64,000 nucleotides of DNA from contig NZ_JACGUT010000079.1 of NCBI RefSeq assembly GCF_014076845.1, forward strand, positions 1-64,000, read 5' to 3'. A model generated the notes under the pieces. The model saw nothing but the letters and a program-made list of their open reading frames with translations. It did not search any database and had not been told where the DNA came from. Shown here one piece after another: positions 18,741 to 28,228 of this stretch (the first letter of the stretch is position 1; every line of letters starts with the position of its first letter). The translations under genes were made by a program, and so were the position numbers. This stretch comes from Colwellia sp. MB3u-41 (GTDB taxonomy: Bacteria; Pseudomonadota; Gammaproteobacteria; Enterobacterales; Alteromonadaceae).

Positions 18741-19052
18741 CTATTGAATAGGGGGGGCACGTAACTGTGGTATCAAATAAAATGGCGTGTAACGATTAAC
18801 TATAATTAACGTTTGCGTGAATTGTTGATAATTACTGACGTTAACCCGTTTTAAGGTGATATTATTCTTTGGCGTATCAATGTTATGCTGACACAGTTTA
18901 CATTGCTGTAATTCAACATTATCAGGTATTAATTCACCATGCGAACTATGACTAAGCGTGGCGCACAGAAATGCAGACATGATCAATAAACTTATTATTG
19001 ATTGCCGACGCTGTGAAAAAAACTGTGTAAATAAAAAGTAATTACTACGCAT
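18741..19052 (-). CDS. Small exported Cys/His protein (putative periplasmic zinc-handling protein)
   Basis: A 103-residue protein with an export signal (RRQSIISLLIMSAFLCATLS). It is followed by HSSHGEL, a CxxC motif in LQQCKLCQHN, and a C-terminal APP motif, the layout of DUF2946-like small metal-related proteins often found beside TonB metal receptors. Metal binding in the periplasm is inferred. A run of seven G on the plus strand (18751-18757) encodes the final Pro codons. The start ATG at 19052 has no ribosome-binding site and lies only 10 bases past a TATAAT box, so the mRNA should be nearly leaderless. First gene of the presumed zinc unit with the TonB receptor. Confidence 0.65.
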   Translation of the reverse strand: MRSNYFLFTQFFSQRRQSIISLLIMSAFLCATLSHSSHGELIPDNVELQQCKLCQHNIDTPKNNITLKRVNVSNYQQFTQTLIIVNRYTPFYLIPQLRAPPIQ

Positions 19053-19056
19053 AGGT

Positions 19057-19089
19057 TGTTACATTATAACAATTGATAGGTTATTTCAA
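19057..19089 (-). promoter_or_regulatory. Zur-box-like operator overlapping the zinc-unit promoter
   Basis: TGTTACATTATAACA (19057-19071) matches 14 of 15 positions of the gammaproteobacterial Zur-box core as I recall it (TGTTATAnTATAACA). On the minus strand it contains a TATAAT -10 box (19063-19068), with TTGAAA as a possible -35 (19084-19089) at a 15-base spacing. A repressor bound here would block RNA polymerase directly. Confidence 0.65.
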
Positions 19090-19177
19090 TCCCTGCAATA
19101 AGAAATAGTACTTCTTGTTATTAATATCCCGATTTATAGCAAAAAAATCGTGTTTTTATCCTACAGCGCAGCATAAA

Positions 19178-19218
19178 AAAGTCATCGACAATATACATTA
19201 CCTATTGCCGGTGACTTT
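19178..19218 (-). terminator. Putative terminator of tldD
   Basis: AAAGTCATCG (19178-19187) and CGGTGACTTT (19209-19218) pair with one G-T, with a long 21-base loop. The minus strand continues into a T run (plus A run at about 19174-19180). It lies 30 bases past the tldD stop. Confidence 0.5.
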
Positions 19219-19247
19219 ATATCACTAATCACTTTATTGAGTGTAAG

Positions 19248-20687
19248 TTACTGCGTACCACCAACCGTCATTCCGTCAATTTTTAACGTAGGTTGTCCAA
19301 CACCAACAGGAACACTTTGCCCGTCTTTACCACAGACACCAACACCTGCATCAAGTTTTAGGTCATTACCGACCATACTGACATTCTTCATCGCTTCAGG
19401 ACCACTACCAATTAACGTAGCACCTTTAATTGGCGAGGTAATTTCACCATTTTCAATAAGGTAAGCTTCAGAGCTGGTGAAAACAAATTTTCCAGAGGTA
19501 ATATCAACCTGACCACCCGCAAAGTGCGGCGCATAGATGCCTCTTTTTACAGACTTAATGATATCTTTCGGGTCGTGTTCACCTGCCAACATATAAGTAT
19601 TAGTCATTCTTGGCATAGGTAAATGCGCATAAGACTCACGGCGACCATTACCTGTAGGCGCGACGCCCATCAACTTCGCATTATGCTTGTCTTGCATATA
19701 GCCTTTAAGAATACCTTTTTCGATCAACACATTGTATTGTCCGGGTGTTCCTTCATCATCAATTGAAATTGAACCACGACGGTTAGCAATAGTACCGTCA
19801 TCAACAATAGTGCATAAATCAGAGGTTACTTTTTGACCGATTCTTCCTGAAAATGCCGATGAGCCTTTACGATTAAAATCGCCTTCTAAACCGTGCCCAA
19901 CCGCTTCATGCAATAAAACACCCGGCCAACCCGAGCCAAGTACCACAGGTAACATACCGGCCGGCGATTCTATTGCCACAACATTGACTAAGGCTTGACG
20001 AACCGCTTCTTCTGCATAAGCTAAATAACGCGCTTTACCATTTTCAAGCTCAAAGAAATAGCTATAATCTGTACGAGCACCACCACCTGCACTGCCCCGT
20101 TCACGTTTACCATTATCTTCAACGAGTACTGAACAATTTAAGCGAACCAGTGGGCGTATATCTGTCGCAAAGGTTCCATCACTAGCCGCAACAAGTATTT
20201 TTTCATAAACGCCCGATAAGCTTACAATAACTTGCTGAACACGTTTATCAATCGAACGTGCATGGGCTTCAACTTCATGCATCAAGGTGATTTTTTGTTC
20301 TTGCGCTAAACTGCCTAAAGGATCAATATCTTGATAAACTGATTTAACCGCTTGGCTTTTAAAAGCAAGTACTCGACCATTCTGTTCTGCATTAGCAATA
20401 CCTTTAGCTGCGTCGGCTGCTTTTTGTAAAGCCATTGGAGATATGTCATCAGAATATGCAAAACCTGTTTTTTCACCTGATATTGCCCGTACCCCAACGC
20501 CACGTTCAATATTGTAAGAGCCTTCTTTGACTATGCCGTCTTCTAACATCCATGATTCATGGCTACTTGACTGAAAATATAAGTCCGCTAAATCAATTTT
20601 ACGTTGATATATATTGTTTAACGTTTGATCTAAAAGATCTCGGTCAATTTGACTATCTGCTAAAAGTTCACGCTCAACACTATTCAT
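19248..20687 (-). CDS. tldD: Metalloprotease TldD
   Basis: About 480 residues. TldD pairs with TldE (PmbA) as a zinc protease that matures microcin B17 and degrades unfolded or modified peptides in the cytosol. The HExxxH zinc motif is in [14 protein letters not shown] (about residues 258-271) and the third-ligand region lies near the C-terminus. The N-terminal [20 protein letters not shown] is conserved in TldD. The frame extends to a GTG at 20696 directly after the nitrilase stop. ATG 20687 has AAGTGA just upstream and is my choice, though the GTG cannot be excluded. Last gene of the leftward rng-yhdP-nit-tldD series. pmbA is not in this window. Confidence 0.93.
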   Translation of the reverse strand: MNSVERELLADSQIDRDLLDQTLNNIYQRKIDLADLYFQSSSHESWMLEDGIVKEGSYNIERGVGVRAISGEKTGFAYSDDISPMALQKAADAAKGIANAEQNGRVLAFKSQAVKSVYQDIDPLGSLAQEQKITLMHEVEAHARSIDKRVQQVIVSLSGVYEKILVAASDGTFATDIRPLVRLNCSVLVEDNGKRERGSAGGGARTDYSYFFELENGKARYLAYAEEAVRQALVNVVAIESPAGMLPVVLGSGWPGVLLHEAVGHGLEGDFNRKGSSAFSGRIGQKVTSDLCTIVDDGTIANRRGSISIDDEGTPGQYNVLIEKGILKGYMQDKHNAKLMGVAPTGNGRRESYAHLPMPRMTNTYMLAGEHDPKDIIKSVKRGIYAPHFAGGQVDITSGKFVFTSSEAYLIENGEITSPIKGATLIGSGPEAMKNVSMVGNDLKLDAGVGVCGKDGQSVPVGVGQPTLKIDGMTVGGTQ

Positions 20688-20696
20688 ATTTTTCAC

Positions 20697-21551
20697 TTAT
20701 CGTATTAATTTATTTAATTTTGGAGTTTTTAATGTGTTTTCAAATTGATTATGTTCGATAACAGGCATTGCTTTTCTTACTTTCTCTAGTGCTTCTCGAG
20801 AAAATTCAATACTAATGCTACCAATACCTTGCTCTAAACAAGTGAGTATTTCCCCCCAAGGACTGATAATCATACTGTGGCCCCATGTTTCTCGACCATT
20901 ACAGTGAATACCCTGTTGACCTGCAGCGACAATATATACTTGATTTTCAATAGCACGTGCTTGTAATAATATTTGCCAATGTGCTTTACCCGTAACCGCA
21001 GTGAACGCACTGGGAACTGTAATAATATCAGCACCCAATTGCTGAAGCTGACGATAAAGCTCAGGAAATCTTAAGTCATAGCATATTGTTAAGCCAATAT
21101 TGACCGTTTTACTTTTCAAGCAACAAATTTTATGACCTGCTTGAGTATAGCGAGATTCTCGATAACTTTTTTCGCTATCTTCAACATTCACATCGAATAA
21201 ATGTATTTTATCGTACTGTATTAATTCTTCACCTTGTGGTGAAAAAATACAACTACTGTTCGTAAACTTGTCTTCAATTTTGGGTGAAGTGACCAGAGGA
21301 ATACTGCCGGCGACTAAAAACACTTTATATTTTTTAGCCAATTGCGCAAGTTTGTCTTTTAATAAGAGTTTCGACACACTTAACTGCTCCGCGTCTTTTC
21401 CTCCAAAAAACAAGCAACACTCGGGTAACACAACAATATGTTCATCATTGGCTGAATGCGGTGCTAAGCGTGCTAGTTCAGCATCAATAATCACAAGGTT
21501 TTCTTCAACATTAGGCACTGAGCATAGTTGTATTGCCGTCAATCTAACCAT
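20697..21551 (-). CDS. Carbon-nitrogen hydrolase (Nit1-like amidase)
   Basis: A 284-residue nitrilase-superfamily hydrolase. The catalytic triad is visible: Glu in VVLPECCLFF (about residue 44), Lys in YDKIHLFDV (about 115) and Cys in ICYDLRFPEL (about 157). The YDKIHLFDV and DLRFPELYRQL motifs fit the Nit1/NitFhit branch, whose members act on deaminated glutathione as repair amidases. That substrate is inferred from family. It overlaps the end of yhdP by 8 bases and is followed immediately by tldD, so it is in the same operon. Confidence 0.9.
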   Translation of the reverse strand: MVRLTAIQLCSVPNVEENLVIIDAELARLAPHSANDEHIVVLPECCLFFGGKDAEQLSVSKLLLKDKLAQLAKKYKVFLVAGSIPLVTSPKIEDKFTNSSCIFSPQGEELIQYDKIHLFDVNVEDSEKSYRESRYTQAGHKICCLKSKTVNIGLTICYDLRFPELYRQLQQLGADIITVPSAFTAVTGKAHWQILLQARAIENQVYIVAAGQQGIHCNGRETWGHSMIISPWGEILTCLEQGIGSISIEFSREALEKVRKAMPVIEHNQFENTLKTPKLNKLIR

Positions 21552-24500
21552 CTAAGTTGATTTCCTTGTGATCTTTAATACCCTTATCTTTATTCCCAAA
21601 ATCAACAGAGGGATTATTATTTTTTTGAGGTATGGTCTCAATAATTTCAGGGGGAGTTGAACGACCCACTTTAATATTTTGAGTTTTCTTATCAACAACT
21701 TTGATTACAGGTAACTCTATCGGCCCTGTAACTTCAATTTTATATTCAGAAACAACTTGAGAAGTAATAACACCATCGAGGGCCAGTGCGCCAATAAAGG
21801 TCAGCGGGTTTAATGTTGCGATCCAAGCAATTGCAGGTAAGCTTGACGTTAAATTAGGTTTATAAGACATTTTATAATCTAATACCTGATCATTTAAGTC
21901 GGTATTACCTTTAATAGACAAATCGCCTGCTGCACCTTTCATAAAGGTATTATCAGTATAAATCACACCGTTTTTAACTTCAAAATTACCTTTAATGGAA
22001 TCATAAAACATACCATCACTAAAAATATCTCGAAAATCGAACTTCAATTTACGTACCAGTGACTGTAAGCTCAGTAATGAGAAGGCTCTAGCTGAATCAG
22101 GCACTTCTGCTAAATACCCATCAGAGAGTTCAACGTTGCTAATACCATTAAAATTTTCTAATTTGAAATCGAAAGGGCTACCCGTCCAATTAACTGCATA
22201 ATCTAAGTCTAACTCACTATCTTTGATGGTTGAAGGGTAACCTAATTTTTCCATTTCACGATCAAAGTTTTTAGCTTGCAGCTGACCTGTAATGTTTGTT
22301 TGCGAAATATCTTTACTGTGTTGCCAGCTTGCATCAAAGTTTAATTGTGTTTTACCCCGTTTAGCCGTAAATTTCTTTATGGCTAAGGTATCGGCAGTGG
22401 ATCGTTCAATCGAAAAATCAACGTCACCGAAATCAAAACGTCCATAGGTACAACTGGTACATTTTGCACGAATAGGTGGAATGTTAGCAAAAATAATATC
22501 GTTGCTGAGACTCTCTTCTAATGATTGTTGAATAGCGGTTTGCGTTGCAAGTTCATCTTCGACGGCTAAATGAATGAAGTCAGCATCAATATCTATGCCT
22601 TGCTGATGCCAGTCAGGATAAAATTTAGCTTTAACTCGCGCTTCTCTGGCTTGTAACTCAAGTAACCACCATTGTTCATTATCAAGTAAATTAAAAGACA
22701 CGTCGGTCAATTCCTGCCCTAACACATCAAGTTTCGCAACCTGACCACGGATACGTTTAGGTGCACTTAACAGCGCAACACTGTTTTCTTGTGTATTCGC
22801 CGGCACTTGCGCTATTGCATCAAGAATATCTAAAATTAACGGCTGCCATTCAGTCACCGATGCCGTAAACAAATTAGTGGTTATATGGAAACCTTCGGTA
22901 GGCAACAGCATATTTTCATTACCGAGTACTAAATGTGCCTTATTAAATTGCACTTTACGATGATTTAATTCTCCATAAAAATTCAGCTCTTTACCTATTT
23001 GAGCATTAATGACTGATAAATTTTTCTGACCAGATACATTTACGAGCAGATTAACGGCTTCTCCAGCTATTTTTTTATAGGGGGACGGCAATGAAAAAGT
23101 TAATTTATCAAAAGTTGAATCAAGCAGTAACTCATAGGTAATACCACCTTGGCGATACATTCTAAGGCTTAAGTCACCTTGCCAATCTAACTGTCCGCTT
23201 CCATACTTTTTCAGTATTTCAGGTAGCTCTTTTTTCCAAGAAGATTCAGGCCATTTCGCTTGTAAGTTAATCAATGTTTGATAGTATTCACTGTGGTTGT
23301 TATTTGCTTCTATCGATAAGGCTAAAGGCATTTCGCGCCAATTTAACGTTAAGCCTGCGGTATTTATAACATCATTTTTGTAAGTTAACTCGCCATTAAC
23401 TTCGGTAAAGTTCATGGCGGGCGCTTGTAGGGCTAATTGATTATTTTTAAATTCAACTTTACCACTAGCCACAACACTGTCGAGATCATTCAAAGGTAGA
23501 TTTAGCGCAAAGCTACCCGAAATTTTTTGTGATACTTGTAACTGGTTTAGGGTTTCTCCCACCGTTTTAACCAGCGGACTATTATTCATTAAGTCACTTA
23601 CTGCACTGGGTTGGGTATCTTTAAATTTCGCTGCAACCGTCAATATTTGCTGACCTTCTAAATCATCAATAGCAACCTTAACACCCGTAACATCAATACC
23701 CGTGAGTTCACCACCTCGAGCTGTTATTAGCATACTGTTGTTGGTGAAATTTAAGTTAGCAGAAAAGTCATTAATCACAGGCCAGTTTGAGTCAAACTGA
23801 AATTTACTCTTCTTTAATTCAGCATCAACAACAAAAATGCCACTATTATCATTAAAAGGAAATTTATTTAAGGGGCCATTAAAAAGAACCTGAGCTTGTT
23901 CAAACTCTCCTTCAATAATGGCTGCATTTAGATAGTCAACAAGATTGTTTCCCATCAATAAATGAGGGTAATAATAGTCAGCAAGCTTAGCATCACCACG
24001 GTGCACATTCGCGAGTAATGCCATCGTAATGGCTTCATTGTCTTGTGCTTTAATTGCTATATCTGCGGTGGCGTGCAATTGCTTTGATATCATTTCAATT
24101 TGCTGAACTTTCACTGATAAGTTAACAGCGGCGAAGTCCACATTTACTTGAGCAGCAATTGATTGATAGGGAATAGGATAGATAAAGTGTTTATCAAAAT
24201 CGAGCTGGCCATTTTCTGCTAACAGCTTAATCTGCAAATTTTGTTGAGCAAAGCTAAGTGCTCCACTGACATTTTCTATACCCGGAATGCCTTGGCTAAA
24301 TGAAGAAGTAACGTCTGAAAATCGTGCCAGAGCTTTAATATCATCATTATTATCACTTTTCAGTAAATAAACGTCACTAATTTGACCTACTGGCGACAAA
24401 TTATTTAATAATACTTGGCTTTCGGGATGCCCAGAAAAAAGTGGATAAAGATCAGCTAAACCAAAGAGCTCTAACGAAGAAATGTAAGTCAGCAAACCAT

Positions 24501-25491
24501 TAGTTGTTCTTTGGGTACTTATGGTCAAAGGCAGCCAGGCCCTGTCATTCGTATAAAATTGTAGGGGTGTTGTGGTGGTCGTTATGTTGTTGGTATCATC
24601 AAAATTCTCAACAAGTATATTGCCTTCGTTTATACGAATAGAGTGCAGCTCATCATTGAAAAGCCAACTCACTTCATTGTCACCTAACGCTATTTGTAAT
24701 TTATTAGCCTTACCTTTGTTTAGAGTGTACCAAGCACTAAAATTAACGGATGAATATGTTTTTTCATTTTCGATTGCAAATATTTTATCGAGCCAAGGAG
24801 TAACATTTAGTTTGTTTGCTTGAAAGTACAACTGACCACTTAACTCTCGAAGATTTTGCCCTGAAGCGTCAAGGTTAAATTTAATGTTATTTGACGTTAA
24901 CCCATCAATTAGCATACTGCCCGTAGCACGATGACGGTTGCCACTGTTCACCCAAACAAGTTGGTCAACGAGAAAAGTTCGGGTTATCGCCTCATCTTTT
25001 AAGGTGATTTTGCTATTTGTCAGGGTAAAACGGTTAATCTGCTGAAATAAAGCATCGGTAATCGTCTCGATAAGTGAGCTATCTTCTGCGGTGTTATCTT
25101 TTTCTTCTAATAATATTTTATCAAAAAAGATTTGCGCCCCAACTAATGTTATATCTTGCGTGATTAACTTTTGATGTCGTAAGCTTCCCCAAAAATCAAT
25201 CGTTAACTCCATGCTTGCAACAAATACATCAGCCGTTTCAGTATCAAGCACATTAACTTGTTCAACAACGATTGTCGGCCCATTAACGCCCCACTCCATG
25301 GCTAATGAGCCAATGGTTATGTGCGTATCATAAGTTTCATTAAGGTAGTGTTGAAAGTTTTGATGGAAATTATGTGCATACGGTAGAGATATACGAAACG
25401 CACTGATCAATACGGCAAAAAGTACTAACAATATTGCCAATACTTTATACAGTCTATTTAACCAACGATTCGAAACAGCTGAAATACTCAT
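21544..25491 (-). CDS. yhdP: YhdP-family AsmA-like lipid-transport protein
   Basis: A 1315-residue inner-membrane-anchored periplasmic protein. One N-terminal helix (about residues 14-34) is followed by a very long beta-rich region and the conserved YhdP C-terminal part (SLLSLQSLVRKLKFDF and a later DGVITSQVVSEYKIEVTGP). In E. coli, YhdP, TamB and YdbH are bridge-like proteins that carry phospholipids to the outer membrane. The length matches the usual 1250-1300 residues. The Asn/Pro/Lys-rich tail is not conserved. It lies 141 bases after rng in the same direction and overlaps the nitrilase gene. Confidence 0.93.
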   Translation of the reverse strand: MSISAVSNRWLNRLYKVLAILLVLFAVLISAFRISLPYAHNFHQNFQHYLNETYDTHITIGSLAMEWGVNGPTIVVEQVNVLDTETADVFVASMELTIDFWGSLRHQKLITQDITLVGAQIFFDKILLEEKDNTAEDSSLIETITDALFQQINRFTLTNSKITLKDEAITRTFLVDQLVWVNSGNRHRATGSMLIDGLTSNNIKFNLDASGQNLRELSGQLYFQANKLNVTPWLDKIFAIENEKTYSSVNFSAWYTLNKGKANKLQIALGDNEVSWLFNDELHSIRINEGNILVENFDDTNNITTTTTPLQFYTNDRAWLPLTISTQRTTNGLLTYISSLELFGLADLYPLFSGHPESQVLLNNLSPVGQISDVYLLKSDNNDDIKALARFSDVTSSFSQGIPGIENVSGALSFAQQNLQIKLLAENGQLDFDKHFIYPIPYQSIAAQVNVDFAAVNLSVKVQQIEMISKQLHATADIAIKAQDNEAITMALLANVHRGDAKLADYYYPHLLMGNNLVDYLNAAIIEGEFEQAQVLFNGPLNKFPFNDNSGIFVVDAELKKSKFQFDSNWPVINDFSANLNFTNNSMLITARGGELTGIDVTGVKVAIDDLEGQQILTVAAKFKDTQPSAVSDLMNNSPLVKTVGETLNQLQVSQKISGSFALNLPLNDLDSVVASGKVEFKNNQLALQAPAMNFTEVNGELTYKNDVINTAGLTLNWREMPLALSIEANNNHSEYYQTLINLQAKWPESSWKKELPEILKKYGSGQLDWQGDLSLRMYRQGGITYELLLDSTFDKLTFSLPSPYKKIAGEAVNLLVNVSGQKNLSVINAQIGKELNFYGELNHRKVQFNKAHLVLGNENMLLPTEGFHITTNLFTASVTEWQPLILDILDAIAQVPANTQENSVALLSAPKRIRGQVAKLDVLGQELTDVSFNLLDNEQWWLLELQAREARVKAKFYPDWHQQGIDIDADFIHLAVEDELATQTAIQQSLEESLSNDIIFANIPPIRAKCTSCTYGRFDFGDVDFSIERSTADTLAIKKFTAKRGKTQLNFDASWQHSKDISQTNITGQLQAKNFDREMEKLGYPSTIKDSELDLDYAVNWTGSPFDFKLENFNGISNVELSDGYLAEVPDSARAFSLLSLQSLVRKLKFDFRDIFSDGMFYDSIKGNFEVKNGVIYTDNTFMKGAAGDLSIKGNTDLNDQVLDYKMSYKPNLTSSLPAIAWIATLNPLTFIGALALDGVITSQVVSEYKIEVTGPIELPVIKVVDKKTQNIKVGRSTPPEIIETIPQKNNNPSVDFGNKDKGIKDHKEINLDG

Positions 25492-25632
25492 AAAATGAAT
25501 TTACTACATACTCTATTAGATTAATGTTTACTTTAATTGGTTAATTTATTTACTGTGTAACTAAACCCTGGAACTATCACCTACATGTTAGTATCAAGAT
25601 CATACAAAAAGGCTACCATTAGTCGTTTAAAA

Positions 25633-27099
25633 TCACATCATAATCACATCAAATTGCTCTTGATTATACATGGATTCTGTCTGAACTTTAATTTGCTTAC
25701 CTATAAACACTTCTAACTCAGCAAGGTGATGATATTCGTCATTAATTAATGACTCACTTACCGCAGAAGAAGCATAAACAATAAACTTGTCTGAATCATA
25801 TGCTCGGTTTACTCGGACGATTTCACGTAAAATTTCAAAACAAACAGTTTCCACAGTTTTCAAATGTCCACGGCCTGAGCACACTGAACATTCACCACAA
25901 AGCACATGCTCTAAACTTTCACGGGTACGTTTACGTGTCATTTCAACTAAGCCCAGCTTAGAGAATTTACTGATGCTATATTTAACCTTGTCTTTCGCCA
26001 TCGCAACATCTAAGCTGTGTAAAACACGTTTTTGATGCTCTACACTGTTCATATCGATAAAGTCGACAATAATAATGCCACCTAGATTTCTAAGTCTGAG
26101 CTGTCGGGCAATAACTTGTGTTGCCTCTAGATTAGTATTGAAAATGGTTTCTTCTAGATTACGATGACCAACAAACCCACCTGTATTTATATCAATAGTG
26201 GTCATGGCTTCAGTTTGGTCGATAATTAAGTAGCCACCTGACTTTAAGTCAATTCTTCGATGTAGTGCTCTTTGTATTTCATTTTCAACATCAAACAAAT
26301 CGAAGATAGGTCGTTCACCTGGATAACATTCTAAAACTGGCGTTAAATTAGGCACAAACTCTTCTGTAAACTCTCGTAGCTGTTCATAGGTAAGTTTTGA
26401 ATCGATACGAATTCGTTCGAAATCGATACCAACGAAATCACGTAACACACGAAATGCCAATGACAAGTCTTGATATATAGGCGTTTTGAATTGCTTTCTT
26501 TTTTTACGGTCTTGTACTTTTTTCCAAACACGACGTAAAAATTCAGCATCATGTTTTAATTCTTTTTCGTCAGCACCTTCAGCAGCAGTTCGCACAATAA
26601 AACCATGCTCTTCGCTGCAGTATGGCGTAATAATATCTTTAAGACGATTACGTTCTTTAGCGTGTTCAATTCGTTGTGAAATACCTGCATGGTTTGCATT
26701 GGGCATTAACACTAAGTATCGAGCTGCCACGGTAATGTCTGTGGTTAAGCGCGCACCTTTTGTGCCAAGCGGGTCTTTAATGACCTGAACGACAATTTGC
26801 TGGCCCTCATGTACTAACGCTCTTATGTCTGGCACATGATCTGCGGGTAAGTCATCATTATTGATAATCAGTTTGGTATTGATATCTGACGCATGTAAAA
26901 AAGCCGCTTTATCTAAATTAATATCAATAAAGGCGGCTTGCATACCCGGCAGTACTCGAATAACTTTACCTAAATAAATATTACCCACTAATCCTCGACG
27001 AGATTCACGCTCTACATGTACTTCTTGCAACACACCGTTTTCTATTAGCGCAACACGTGTCTCACTTGGGGTTACATTAATCAGTAATTCACCACTCAT
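25633..27099 (-). CDS. rng: Ribonuclease G
   Basis: A 488-residue endoribonuclease of the RNase E/G family, which matures the 16S rRNA 5' end and degrades some mRNAs. Its length equals that of E. coli RNase G. An S1 domain lies at about residues 38-128. The catalytic Mg-binding aspartates are in TIDINTG (about 303-309) and IIIVDFIDM (about 345-353). The zinc-link cysteines are in CGECSVCSG (about 404-412). The start overlaps the maf stop (ATGA type), so the two are translationally coupled. Downstream of mreBCD and maf, as in most gammaproteobacteria. Confidence 0.96.
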   Translation of the reverse strand: MSGELLINVTPSETRVALIENGVLQEVHVERESRRGLVGNIYLGKVIRVLPGMQAAFIDINLDKAAFLHASDINTKLIINNDDLPADHVPDIRALVHEGQQIVVQVIKDPLGTKGARLTTDITVAARYLVLMPNANHAGISQRIEHAKERNRLKDIITPYCSEEHGFIVRTAAEGADEKELKHDAEFLRRVWKKVQDRKKRKQFKTPIYQDLSLAFRVLRDFVGIDFERIRIDSKLTYEQLREFTEEFVPNLTPVLECYPGERPIFDLFDVENEIQRALHRRIDLKSGGYLIIDQTEAMTTIDINTGGFVGHRNLEETIFNTNLEATQVIARQLRLRNLGGIIIVDFIDMNSVEHQKRVLHSLDVAMAKDKVKYSISKFSKLGLVEMTRKRTRESLEHVLCGECSVCSGRGHLKTVETVCFEILREIVRVNRAYDSDKFIVYASSAVSESLINDEYHHLAELEVFIGKQIKVQTESMYNQEQFDVIMM

Positions 27100-27713
27100 A
27101 GAGTTTCTCCGTCCCTTAGATACGTTGCTGGGTCTTGAATAGGTGTAGGTAAACCAAGCTCAGCTAATAGTTTTGCTGTTTCATACAAAGGTAAACCGAC
27201 CACGGCAGAATAACTACCTTTAATTTGTGTCACAAATTGTCCGCCAATACCTTGGATACCATAAGCGCCAGCTTTATCACGCGGTTCACCGGTATGCCAA
27301 TAACGTTGGATTTCTTCAATGGTCAGCGCTTTAAAGGTAACATCAGTAGAAATGATGGCAGAAGAGATTTGATTATTCTTTACCGCTGCAATTGCGGTAA
27401 AGACTTGATGAGTATTGTTTGACAGCATGAGTAATTGCTGGCAACACGCTTCAATATTTTCAGGTTTACCCAAAATATGTTGTTTAAAAATAACGCTAGT
27501 GTCTGAGCCAAGCACCACGCAGTCTGCCGCAAGATCCTTTGAAACCACTTTTGCTTTTTCAATCGCTAAACGTAAAACATAGTCTCGAGGTAATTCATTA
27601 CCGAGAATACTTTCATCAATATCAGCTGAAACAGTTTTAAATTGATAGCCCAGTTGACTGAGTAATTCTTTTCTTCGGGGTGACTGTGAGGCTAAAACTA
27701 ACATAGGCTTCAT
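27096..27713 (-). CDS. maf: Maf-family nucleotide pyrophosphatase
   Basis: A 205-residue Maf/YhdE protein that hydrolyses non-canonical or dTTP/UTP nucleoside triphosphates to monophosphates. The signature SQSPRRKELLSQLG starts at about residue 9. SDTSVIF holds the catalytic Asp, and DKAGAYGIQG lies near 150. The Maf family divides by specificity. This position between mreD and rng is that of yhdE (dTTP/UTP pyrophosphatase), which I infer here. Overlaps rng by 4 bases and is 35 bases from mreD. Confidence 0.94.
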   Translation of the reverse strand: MKPMLVLASQSPRRKELLSQLGYQFKTVSADIDESILGNELPRDYVLRLAIEKAKVVSKDLAADCVVLGSDTSVIFKQHILGKPENIEACCQQLLMLSNNTHQVFTAIAAVKNNQISSAIISTDVTFKALTIEEIQRYWHTGEPRDKAGAYGIQGIGGQFVTQIKGSYSAVVGLPLYETAKLLAELGLPTPIQDPATYLRDGETL

Positions 27714-27748
27714 ACAAATTTACTCAATTAACGGGTGGAGAATAGGCA

Positions 27749-28228
27749 CTAAGTTATACGAAAGTGACGACGTACTTTTCTTAATAATAAAAACGCCCAT
27801 GGCCAAAGTACTATCGTGGTGATCACCGGATATAAATAGCTGGGGAGAAACACCGCATCGGTTAAAAACCGCTGCATCCAAAAAACAATTAAATGGTATA
27901 AAGCGGATAAAACACCCACAATAAGAGATTGTTGCCAAACAGAGAAATTTCGAATTTTTTGGAAGTTCCCAGCAATAATATAAACGACCATAGCCATTGC
28001 CATCATGTGCACACCCAGGATAGAACCGAGTAAAACATCAAGTAAGAAACCAACAAAACCAGCGGTAATAACATTCACTCGCCCAGGTAACGCCAAACAC
28101 CAATAAACAAGTACCACCAATACCCAATCTGGACGAAAGGCATCAATACTTAGTGGTAATGGCATAATACTGGCAATTAAAGCAATAACTGTAGTAAACA
28201 TAATAATCAAAATATTACGAATCGGCAT
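27749..28228 (-). CDS. mreD: Rod-shape-determining protein MreD
   Basis: A 159-residue integral membrane protein with about five hydrophobic segments and the conserved MreD pattern DAFRPDWVLVVLVYWCLALPGRV (written here only as a landmark near residues 29-51). It is part of the elongasome that guides lateral wall synthesis. Its start overlaps the mreC end by 14 bases, so translation is coupled. Confidence 0.94.
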   Translation of the reverse strand: MPIRNILIIMFTTVIALIASIMPLPLSIDAFRPDWVLVVLVYWCLALPGRVNVITAGFVGFLLDVLLGSILGVHMMAMAMVVYIIAGNFQKIRNFSVWQQSLIVGVLSALYHLIVFWMQRFLTDAVFLPSYLYPVITTIVLWPWAFLLLRKVRRHFRIT

